From positions 2,108,001-2,172,000 of the forward strand of contig OZ242210.1 in NCBI GenBank assembly GCA_965206315.1: a stretch of 64,000 nt of DNA, read 5' to 3'. Below are positions 24,621 through 31,463 of this stretch, piece after piece. The translations under genes were made by a program, and so were the position numbers. How positions within the stretch are numbered: position 1 is the stretch's first letter; every line of letters begins with the position of its first letter. The DNA comes from Bin16 sp965206315 (GTDB lineage: Bacteria > Chloroflexota > Dehalococcoidia > Lucifugimonadales > Australimonadaceae). A model generated the notes under the pieces. That model did no database searches. It saw only the letters and a program-made list of their open reading frames with translations, and was not told the origin of the DNA.

Positions 24621-25529
24621 ATGAACTTCAGGGGCTTCAGCGAGGCAATCGTGCTTGACTTGGAAACAACTGGACTGTTGTACGATGACTTAGACGGTTC
24701 TCGTATCCGAGATGGTGAAGGCATTCATCGTGTAATTGAGATAGCAGCATTGCGTGTAAATTTCGAGAACATAGAGCCTGCCGTAGATGCGCCACCCCAC
24801 AAATACTACATGGTGAACCCCGAGCGAGGGATACCGGAAGGTGCGTTTAGGAAAAACAGAATCAGACGCAGCGATGTAGAGGGATGTCCGTTATTCTCCG
24901 ACATCGCACAAGAACTGCGAGACTTCATTGGCGCTTCTCCAATCATCGCCCACAAAGTAGACTTTGACGAGCGTTTTCTCTCGGAAGAATTCAGGGATGC
25001 GGGAATAGCACACTTGGGCTTCAATAGGCATCTCTGCACGATGCGCAGGTTTGAGGAACTGTATCCCGCAAGCAGTTCCTCCCTTGATGCTGCGGCCATT
25101 GAAATGAGAGTTCAAAGGCGAAGCACAGGAGTACATGGCGCAATGGAAGATGCGATGATAACCTTGCGTATTGCCTCCGAGTTCTATGCGATAGACAATG
25201 ACTTTGATCAAGAAAAAATGGAACAGAATCGCACACATTTATCGCGCATAGAGGATAGCATCCGGTATTGCTATCGCAATTCAGGCAGTGTTCTCAACGA
25301 TCCAACCTCCAAGCCATCTACAGTACCAAACCAGTCATTCATGGATAAGATACGGTTGACATATCCACGGGCATATACGCCTTGGACAGATGAAGACGAA
25401 GAAGAACTCAAACGGCTTCACAATAATGGAATGGGCATTGAGGAGATGGCTACTCAGCTAGAACGCCAGCCCGGCGGAATCAGATCGAGGCTGAGTCTTC
25501 TGGGGCTGACACCAAACGATTCGTCTTGA
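24621..25529 (+). CDS. DnaQ-like DEDDh 3'-5' exonuclease with C-terminal SANT/HTH-like domain
   Basis: 302 aa. Exo I is VLDLETTG (D13, E15), Exo II is IIAHKVDFDERFL and Exo III is HGAMEDAMITL, giving a complete DEDDh set. The C-terminal YTPWTDEDEEELKRLHNNGM followed by IRSRLSLLGL resembles the Myb/SANT-like tail seen on some helicases and nucleases, probably for DNA binding. GAGGAGGG precedes ATG. The base composition is clearly AT-richer than the flanks (many ATA, AAT and TTG codons), a sign of transfer. Biological role unknown; a repair or defence function is possible. Confidence 0.85.
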   Translation: MNFRGFSEAIVLDLETTGLLYDDLDGSRIRDGEGIHRVIEIAALRVNFENIEPAVDAPPHKYYMVNPERGIPEGAFRKNRIRRSDVEGCPLFSDIAQELRDFIGASPIIAHKVDFDERFLSEEFRDAGIAHLGFNRHLCTMRRFEELYPASSSSLDAAAIEMRVQRRSTGVHGAMEDAMITLRIASEFYAIDNDFDQEKMEQNRTHLSRIEDSIRYCYRNSGSVLNDPTSKPSTVPNQSFMDKIRLTYPRAYTPWTDEDEEELKRLHNNGMGIEEMATQLERQPGGIRSRLSLLGLTPNDSS

Positions 25530-25562
25530 TGGAGGCATATTCCTTCAACCGGAGGTGCGCCT

Positions 25563-26105
25563 ATGGCAGAGTACAGGAACAAGGAAGACCTAAAGCTGGG
25601 GTGTCCGTGGTGCAAGGTAGGACCTGACGATCCGTGTGTGGACAGGCACGGCAACCTTCTGGATAAATTCCACAAGCGTCGCCGAGAGGAATGGCGAGAA
25701 TGGGTCATAGACGCGCAGGATAGAAAGTGTGCGCATTGCGGTGGAGAGTTGTGGCAGCCGCCGGAGTGCTATGCTGACTTCTTGGCCTCGTTTGAGTGGC
25801 GACACCCGTCTCCCCCTGGAGCCCCATCAATCTCTCATTGGCTGCCAGTTGCGTTAGGTGGCCCGACAATCCCGATGAATCTCCGAATCTCGCATCTGGT
25901 GTGCAACTTGATGGGAGGGTTGGAGATATTCAATATCAATGATGGTGCGGCATACCAGCGGACGGGTGGAGGCGCCGGTTATCCGCAATCAGGCCTGCCC
26001 ACCGAGCCGGTAGGATTACATGAAACCCCCGAAGAATCTGAGGAGCGCGGTAGAGGGAGTGAGGCAATCCGGTCATGGGCAATTCGCGTACGGGAAGGGG
26101 AGTAA
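25563..26105 (+). CDS. HNH-type nuclease-like protein with N-terminal phage-type zinc motif
   Basis: 180 aa. The N-terminal GCPWCKVGPDDPCVD with a following HGNLLDKFHKRR matches the C-x2-C...C...H-x3-R zinc motif found in phage and actinobacterial proteins. CAHCGGEL followed by ISHWLPVALGGPTIPMNLR and HLVCNLMGG fits an HNH/EndoVII-like treble-clef nuclease (C-x2-C, H, N, H, CN). The C-terminal 45 residues are polar and low in structure. CCGGAGGTG precedes ATG. It ends 6 bases before the truncated SDR fragment, the right edge of the island. Confidence 0.65.
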   Translation: MAEYRNKEDLKLGCPWCKVGPDDPCVDRHGNLLDKFHKRRREEWREWVIDAQDRKCAHCGGELWQPPECYADFLASFEWRHPSPPGAPSISHWLPVALGGPTIPMNLRISHLVCNLMGGLEIFNINDGAAYQRTGGGAGYPQSGLPTEPVGLHETPEESEERGRGSEAIRSWAIRVREGE

Positions 26106-26111
26106 CTACCC

Positions 26112-26198
26112 TCACACGCCTTCGCCCCAGGTGGCGCCGAAGTCGTTCTTGCGGAGGATGAGGCCGGTGAGCGCTATCGGGGGCTGGGCGAGGATGAC
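26112..26198 (-). pseudogene. 3' fragment of an SDR gene (C-terminal remnant)
   Basis: About 84 bases match the end of the intact SDR gene at 29539-29621 with roughly 90 percent identity, in the same orientation. Both read to the same stop and encode nearly the same end (ALTGLILRKNDFGATWGEGV here, GTTWGEGV there). The match stops abruptly near 26196; upstream no SDR core is present. This is a truncated paralogue or a duplication left by insertion of the neighbouring module. Confidence 0.8.
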
Positions 26199-26246
26199 CG
26201 GCATCGTCCCGAGGTATACATTTCGCTCATCACGCTGTAGACGTGG

Positions 26247-27437
26247 ATGGCCGGGGGCGATGTGATGCATCTCACTGGCGGCCTCCTGCGACCTCCGCTC
26301 GGCAGGGTCGCGGTCCGGACGTGCTGGCTTCTGACGGCAGCCGCGTTGCTGCTGTTGCTGTTCACCGTCCTCACACCCCAGGGACGGACCGCGCTCCACA
26401 CGGCGCTGTTCGTCACGCAGACGTTGGATGTACCCGTGAAGCCCCAATCGTGGTTCACCGACGAACCGGTCCGCTACGAAACCATCTACGGCTCGGCCGG
26501 GGGGGACGAGGTTGCGGACATCTACCGCCTGCCCGACGGCAAGCCGCGCGCGGCAGTGGTGCTCTCCCTTGGGGGTGGCCCGACGGGACTCGAAGATCCG
26601 AGGGTCGTCAATCTGGGCAATGCTCTGGCGCGTGCGGGCTACGTGGCGATGATGCACTGGTCTCCCAACATCGGACTCCACGCCGACGTTCACCCGTCCG
26701 AGCCGCAGAAACTGGTGAGGGCATTCCAATACCTGGCCGAGCAGGACTACGTGGACCCGGAGCGCGTGGGGCTGGGCGGGTTCTGTATCGGCGCCTCCTT
26801 CGCCTTGGTGGCTGCGGCCGATCCGGACATCCGCGACCGTGTGAGCTTCGTCAACGCGTTCGGTCCCTATTTCGACGCCGAGTCGCTGGTGCTGCAGGCC
26901 GCTTCCCGCAGCGTGCTCTACGAGGGTGAGCGCACCGCGTGGGAACCGCACCCGCTGACGCAGCGAGTGCTGGCCACCGAGCTCATCCAGACACTGGTCG
27001 ACCCATCGGACGCCGATATCCTCACCCGCCACTACATCGAGGGCCAACCCGCGACTCCGGCCGAGTGGGACGCCCTGTCCTCGTCAGCCCGCACGCTCGC
27101 CCGTCTGATGGACGGCGTCAGGCCGCGCGAGGCCGAGGAGCTCTACGCGATGCTGCCGGCGGACTTCCGTGAGGAACTGGGAAGGATCTCACCCTCCAAC
27201 CACATCGACGACGTGCGTGCGCGCCTGCTCGTGATGCACGACCGCTACGATCTGATGGTGCCGGTGGCCGAGTCCCGCCGTTTGGTGGAAGCGACGCGGG
27301 AGCGGGGCAACGTGTACTACACCGAGTTCATAGCATTTGAGCACACGACCCCCGGCGAAGGCGGCCTCCTTACGACCCTCGGACAGGCGGCCCGTCTCTA
27401 CCGCCACATGTACGAAATCGTCCGGATCGCCGCCTGA
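26247..27437 (+). CDS. Membrane-anchored alpha/beta hydrolase (dienelactone hydrolase-like)
   Basis: 396 aa. A hydrophobic helix (WLLTAAALLLLLFTVL, about 27-42) anchors the N-terminus. The hydrolase part has GGFCIGASFA with a Cys nucleophile (about 180), VMHDRYDLMVP for the Asp and FEHTTPGEGG for the His. The nearest family is DLH-like or prolyl-oligopeptidase-like hydrolases. ATG 26265 is an alternative start with equally weak ribosome binding. It is convergent with the copper amine oxidase gene, and both lie between the two SDR 3' ends, so they may have entered together. Substrate unknown. Confidence 0.75.
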   Translation: MAGGDVMHLTGGLLRPPLGRVAVRTCWLLTAAALLLLLFTVLTPQGRTALHTALFVTQTLDVPVKPQSWFTDEPVRYETIYGSAGGDEVADIYRLPDGKPRAAVVLSLGGGPTGLEDPRVVNLGNALARAGYVAMMHWSPNIGLHADVHPSEPQKLVRAFQYLAEQDYVDPERVGLGGFCIGASFALVAAADPDIRDRVSFVNAFGPYFDAESLVLQAASRSVLYEGERTAWEPHPLTQRVLATELIQTLVDPSDADILTRHYIEGQPATPAEWDALSSSARTLARLMDGVRPREAEELYAMLPADFREELGRISPSNHIDDVRARLLVMHDRYDLMVPVAESRRLVEATRERGNVYYTEFIAFEHTTPGEGGLLTTLGQAARLYRHMYEIVRIAA

Positions 27438-27501
27438 CCATCCGTACGCCGACTCTTCGATCGCAGCGGTACCTCCGGAGAGACCGCGCCCAACCCACCC
27501 T

Positions 27502-29442
27502 TCAGGTATGGTGCGCCCCGTCGTGGTGCATGGAGGGCGGGACGTCCAGGGCGGGGTTGGTGTCGAAGAAGCCCACCGGCTTGAGGCTGAACCCGCAGTA
27601 GGCCACCGGTGATATGGGCCAGTCCTCGGGACGCGGCACGTGATGGTATCCCAGGGTGTACCACAGGACCAGGTCGGTGTTCTCCACGTTGCGGTCGTTC
27701 TTCGTGTACTCGGGCAGGCCGGCGCCACCTGGATGCTGGTTGGGGTAGGGGCCGGTGGCCGACAGTTCATCGGCAGCGTAGGGCGTCACCCAGAGGTGCC
27801 GGGTCATGAAGCCGGCCCGCTTGATGATGCTGGAGTCGGGGTGGGCGAAGGGCAGGACGTTCTCCCCGGGCATCAGCTTGTAGCCCACGGGCTGCCCCAG
27901 GGCGTTCTTGGCCGCGGGATTGGACACCACCCAGTACCGCCCCTTCAGGGGGTCGATGACCCGCTGCGCGGCCAACTCGGTCCTGAGGGGGGTTGCCTCG
28001 GCGTAGAAGGCGTTGGCATGGGGGTTCTCCGGACCCGGGGGCTCAGCCACGGTATTCACCTCGTAGACCGTGTTGGCCTCGCCGTCCACGCTCATGTCCA
28101 GCCGGAAGTTGAAGAAGTGCTGATGGATGTGGGCGTTCAGCTGGGGAGCGACGATGGTGCCGTACCTGGGGGTCTCTCCGGCAGGGATGCCCGCGGTATT
28201 GATGATGCCGGTGAGCTTGATCTCCAGTTGGACCGTCCCGTCCTGGTAGAAGTACCAGAAGAAGCCGTACTCGTAGTTGCCCACCGTGGCGATGCTGGAG
28301 ATCACCAGTCGACGGGAGCGGCGCACTTCGACGTGGCCGGTACGCCAGTCGGTGTGCTTCCACAGGATGCCGTAGTCCTCTTCGTGCATGCAGACGGCGT
28401 TGGGTATGGATAGGGCGCCGCCGCGGCCATCGTTCAGGGTTGCGTCGAAGTAGTAGATCTCGCCGAGGCAGTCACACCCCAGCATCAGGGAGTTGGTGAG
28501 GGAGCCGATACCGTACTCCCCGGCGTCGAAGGCGTTCTTGCGGTAGTGGTCCTTGCCGGGGTCGCCGTAGGGCACGACCATGTCGGACAGGGCCGCCCGG
28601 TAGAGGACGGGCCGCACCCGGCCCTGGTCCTCGTAGCCGACGGTATGGAGGACCAGCCCTTCGCGAGGCGTGAAGCCTATCCGCAGGTGCCACTTCTGCC
28701 AGGTAACGCCGTGACCGTCTACCGTGAAGCTGGGCCCCTCGGGCTGGCTTATCTCCAGCGGTTTGAGGTCCTGCCGGAACTCTTCGACAAACTCGGCGGC
28801 GTAGTTGCCGGCCTTGGGAGGCAGGGGGATCGCGCCGTAGTCGTCCACGCGCATGACTTCCATGGAGTTCAGGTCCACCAGGGCGCTGAGCCCCTCGATG
28901 GGCCGCGCGTAGCCGTTGTCGGTAGGGCTGGAGCGAAGGAAGTTGCGGGTCAGGGCGAGGCGACGCCCCTCCTCGTCGGGGTAGCCGTAGTAGCCGGCCG
29001 ACCAGGGGTCGACCATCACCAGAGAGGGGTCGGTGATGCCCCTCTTCGCCAGGGCGGCCAGGAACCCGGGGTCTGCCCTGACCGCTGCCTCGCACTCGTA
29101 GAATTCGTCCAGCATTATCCGGGGCTGTACGCCGGGGACGTGTCGCCAGGAAGTGACCTGTCCCTCGTTCAGGGACACCACGGCCTCGTAAGTGGAACCG
29201 TCCTCATTGTCCAGGATGACCACGAAGGCATCGCGCGAGATGGCGCTGCCGGGCTTGTAGTTGAGCACGACGTCCTTGGACGGTTCCTGCAGGACGATGG
29301 TCTCGAAACGAACCCGCGGGCCCAATCGACGTTGTGCCCTGAGGATGGCGGCGGCCCCGGCGATCTCTTCAGACGTCAGAGGGTCAAGGGGATGGGAAAC
29401 GGACCCAGCTACTTGAGGTTGTTTCTCGGTGGGAATGGCCAT
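27502..29442 (-). CDS. Copper amine oxidase (TPQ-dependent)
   Basis: 646 aa. TVGNYEYGFFWYF holds the Asn-Tyr-Glu motif whose Tyr (about 388) becomes topaquinone. HIHQHFFNFRLD (about 440) gives two copper His ligands and WYTLGYHHVPRPEDWP the third. ALSDMVVPYGDP and EDYGILWKHTDW cover the active-site entry and the catalytic Asp region. The protein would oxidise primary amines to aldehydes with release of ammonia and peroxide. No signal peptide is visible, so it is probably cytoplasmic. ATG 29442 gives the usual N-terminal leader (HPLDPLTSEEIAGAAAIL). Confidence 0.95.
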   Translation of the reverse strand: MAIPTEKQPQVAGSVSHPLDPLTSEEIAGAAAILRAQRRLGPRVRFETIVLQEPSKDVVLNYKPGSAISRDAFVVILDNEDGSTYEAVVSLNEGQVTSWRHVPGVQPRIMLDEFYECEAAVRADPGFLAALAKRGITDPSLVMVDPWSAGYYGYPDEEGRRLALTRNFLRSSPTDNGYARPIEGLSALVDLNSMEVMRVDDYGAIPLPPKAGNYAAEFVEEFRQDLKPLEISQPEGPSFTVDGHGVTWQKWHLRIGFTPREGLVLHTVGYEDQGRVRPVLYRAALSDMVVPYGDPGKDHYRKNAFDAGEYGIGSLTNSLMLGCDCLGEIYYFDATLNDGRGGALSIPNAVCMHEEDYGILWKHTDWRTGHVEVRRSRRLVISSIATVGNYEYGFFWYFYQDGTVQLEIKLTGIINTAGIPAGETPRYGTIVAPQLNAHIHQHFFNFRLDMSVDGEANTVYEVNTVAEPPGPENPHANAFYAEATPLRTELAAQRVIDPLKGRYWVVSNPAAKNALGQPVGYKLMPGENVLPFAHPDSSIIKRAGFMTRHLWVTPYAADELSATGPYPNQHPGGAGLPEYTKNDRNVENTDLVLWYTLGYHHVPRPEDWPISPVAYCGFSLKPVGFFDTNPALDVPPSMHHDGAHHT

Positions 29443-29538
29443 GAGTGCCTCCTGTGTGCGGGAACGAAACCGGGGTTGTGCATATGGCGGTACTGTACTA
29501 CGGACCTCTGGCTGTCCATTCCCGGGATGTACGCGTTG

Positions 29539-30282
29539 TCACACGCCCTCGCCCCAGGTGGTGCCGAAGTCGTTCTTGCGGAGGATGAGGCCGGTGAGGG
29601 CCATGTGGGGCTGGGCGAGCATCCAGAGGAACGACGGCTCGACCGTCTCGACGCTCTCCTTCGCGCGGGGCCAGCTCATGTCGGTCAGGACGTGGCCGGG
29701 CGTCCATGAGACGACCTCGATGTTCTGCTCGCGCACTTCGAGGGCGAGCGCCTGTGAGAAGACGTCCAGCGCGGCCTTCGACGCGGAGTAGGCGACGCGC
29801 CCAACTGCGAACCTGATCGCGAGGTCGCTCGACACGTTGTAGATGCGTCCGCCGCCCTGCCGCGCCATCACCGGCAGCGCCGCGCGCGTCACGTAGAAGA
29901 CGGCGTTCATGTTGACGTCCATGTTGTCGTGCCAGTCCTCGTCGGACATCTCGGCGATGAGGGCCTCCGGGTAGACGCCGGCATTGTTCAGGAGGACATC
30001 GAGCCGTCCGGCGCGCTCGACGGTCTCGTCGACGAGGCGCGCCGCGTCCGCGGCGTCGGTGATCGTGGCGGGGAGCGCGATGGCGGCGCCGCCCTCGGCC
30101 TCGATCGTCTCCGCGGTCCCGCGCAGCGTGTGGCCGCTTCCGGGGGAGGAGTCGAGGTTGCGCGCGGTGACGACGACGGTCGCGCCGTGTCGGGCCATCG
30201 CGAGGGCGAGCTGCCGTCCGATGCCCCGGCTGCCGCCGGTGACGAGCGCGACCTGTCCGGTGAGGTCAGGGGCGGTGGTCAT
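29539..30282 (-). CDS. SDR-family oxidoreductase
   Basis: 247 aa. TGGSRGIGR (NAD(P) site), NNAGVYPEA, NVSSDLA and YSASKAAL (Tyr-x3-Lys) are intact. The C-terminus carries an unusual tail, LILRKNDFGTTWGEGV, which is the part duplicated at 26112. The ATG at 30282 overlaps the stop of the upstream ribbon-helix-helix gene (ATGA), so the two are translationally coupled. Substrate unknown. Confidence 0.9.
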   Translation of the reverse strand: MTTAPDLTGQVALVTGGSRGIGRQLALAMARHGATVVVTARNLDSSPGSGHTLRGTAETIEAEGGAAIALPATITDAADAARLVDETVERAGRLDVLLNNAGVYPEALIAEMSDEDWHDNMDVNMNAVFYVTRAALPVMARQGGGRIYNVSSDLAIRFAVGRVAYSASKAALDVFSQALALEVREQNIEVVSWTPGHVLTDMSWPRAKESVETVEPSFLWMLAQPHMALTGLILRKNDFGTTWGEGV

Positions 30283-30536
30283 TCGGGGTAACCTGAGCGT
30301 CTGCTCCCATCCTCGATCTGCTGGAGCATGACGTCGATGTCGGCAGTGGGGTGGTTGAGTTGCGACGCCCATTCGATGGCGCGCAGTTTCTCCTCGACCG
30401 TCTTCGGAGGGTTGACCTTGTGCTGCCGCACTGTCTGAAGTATCCATTCCGCGACGGTGACGCCCCGCGCCACGGCGGCGGCCTTGATGGCTTGGTATTC
30501 GTCGTCCTCCAGGACGACATGCACTCGCTTCGTCAT
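30279..30536 (-). CDS. Small ribbon-helix-helix (antitoxin-like) protein
   Basis: 85 aa. The N-terminus KRVHVVLEDDEYQAIKAAAVARGVTVAEWILQTV has the strand-helix-helix layout of CopG/Arc-type DNA-binding proteins, and the tail ADIDVMLQQIEDG resembles toxin-binding ends of VapB-like antitoxins. No PIN, RelE or other toxin is adjacent; instead it overlaps the SDR gene by 4 bases. It could be an orphan antitoxin or the regulator of the SDR. Start ATG 30536. Confidence 0.65.
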   Translation of the reverse strand: MTKRVHVVLEDDEYQAIKAAAVARGVTVAEWILQTVRQHKVNPPKTVEEKLRAIEWASQLNHPTADIDVMLQQIEDGSRRSGYPE

Positions 30537-30581
30537 GCACCCATCCTAGCAAAAGCTCTGTCGTAGCAGTCGAGGGGACTC

Positions 30582-31463
30582 TCACAGCGACGCGATGGAG
30601 CGGAGCGGGCGGGTGGACTGGCGGATGCGCCAGAAGAGGTACTGGTTGGCGTAGCCGGCGTCTGCGCCGAAGCGCTGCCATGCCCACTCGCGCGCCATGG
30701 CGTACTTGGCGTTCGCGGGCAGACCGTACCACTCGCGCAGCACCTTCAGCACCCAGCGGTCGGCGGGGAACGCCTCCGGCTTCTCGAGGGAGAAGAGCAT
30801 CGCGCAGTCGGCGATCTTCTCGCCGACGCCGTGCAGCGCCGTGAGCGCGGCCAGCGCGTCGTCATAGGACGCCTCACGCAGCGGTTCGAGCGCCAGCCTG
30901 CCGTCGGCGACGGCCTCCGCAGCCTGCGCCAGGTACGGCGCGCGGAAGCCGCAGCCGAGCTCGCGCAGGCGCGCCTCGCCCGCCTCGGCGAGTTGCGCCG
31001 CGTCCGGGAAGGCGTGGCGCACCGCGCCGTCGAGCGTCAACCGCTTGCCGAACGTCGTTGCGAGCAGCTCCACGGTGCGGCTGATGCGGACCATGTTGGA
31101 CGTGGACGACAGGATGAACGCGGCGAGCGTCTCCCACGGCTCCTGCCGGAGAATGCGCATGCCGGGGTACTCGTCGATGCCCGCGCGGACGTTGTCGTCC
31201 CACGCGATGCGCTGCTGGACGGCGCGGAGGTCGTCGCCGATGCGGAAGTAGGCGCGCAGGGCGTGCGCGGTCTCGTCCGGCGGGGCGGGGGCGCTCGCGA
31301 CGCGCAGGCCGCTCCGCGCCCGTTCGAGACGGACGATGCTGCCGCTCAGCACGCCGGTCCATCGTCCCCGATCGTCGAGGCGCCACCGGAAGCACTGGCC
31401 GGACGTGAGCGAGCTCGGCAGGTCGAGGGGCTCCTCGACGCGCATCGTGACGGTCGCGGTCAC
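30582..31463 (-). CDS. ogg: 8-oxoguanine DNA glycosylase (OGG1-type)
   Basis: 293 aa. The N-terminal OGG_N domain (SLTSGQCFRWRLDDRGRWTG) is followed by the HhH-GPD domain. The HhH LHGVGEKIADCAMLF contains the catalytic Lys, and FPADRW the Asp. It removes oxidised guanine and nicks the abasic site. The start is GTG 31463, which overlaps the DinG stop (GTGA). ATG 31445 is an alternative, but it would cut into the first strand. It is probably cotranscribed with dinG. Confidence 0.92.
   Translation of the reverse strand: MTATVTMRVEEPLDLPSSLTSGQCFRWRLDDRGRWTGVLSGSIVRLERARSGLRVASAPAPPDETAHALRAYFRIGDDLRAVQQRIAWDDNVRAGIDEYPGMRILRQEPWETLAAFILSSTSNMVRISRTVELLATTFGKRLTLDGAVRHAFPDAAQLAEAGEARLRELGCGFRAPYLAQAAEAVADGRLALEPLREASYDDALAALTALHGVGEKIADCAMLFSLEKPEAFPADRWVLKVLREWYGLPANAKYAMAREWAWQRFGADAGYANQYLFWRIRQSTRPLRSIASL

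Noticed and set aside
23742..26105. Prophage
   Set aside because: No integrase, capsid, portal, terminase or lysis gene, and no attachment repeats; only three phage-style genes are present.
26112..27047. A 311-codon minus-strand gene ending in the SDR tail
   Set aside because: Only the last 28 or so codons match an SDR; the rest is antisense to the hydrolase gene and has no fold signature.
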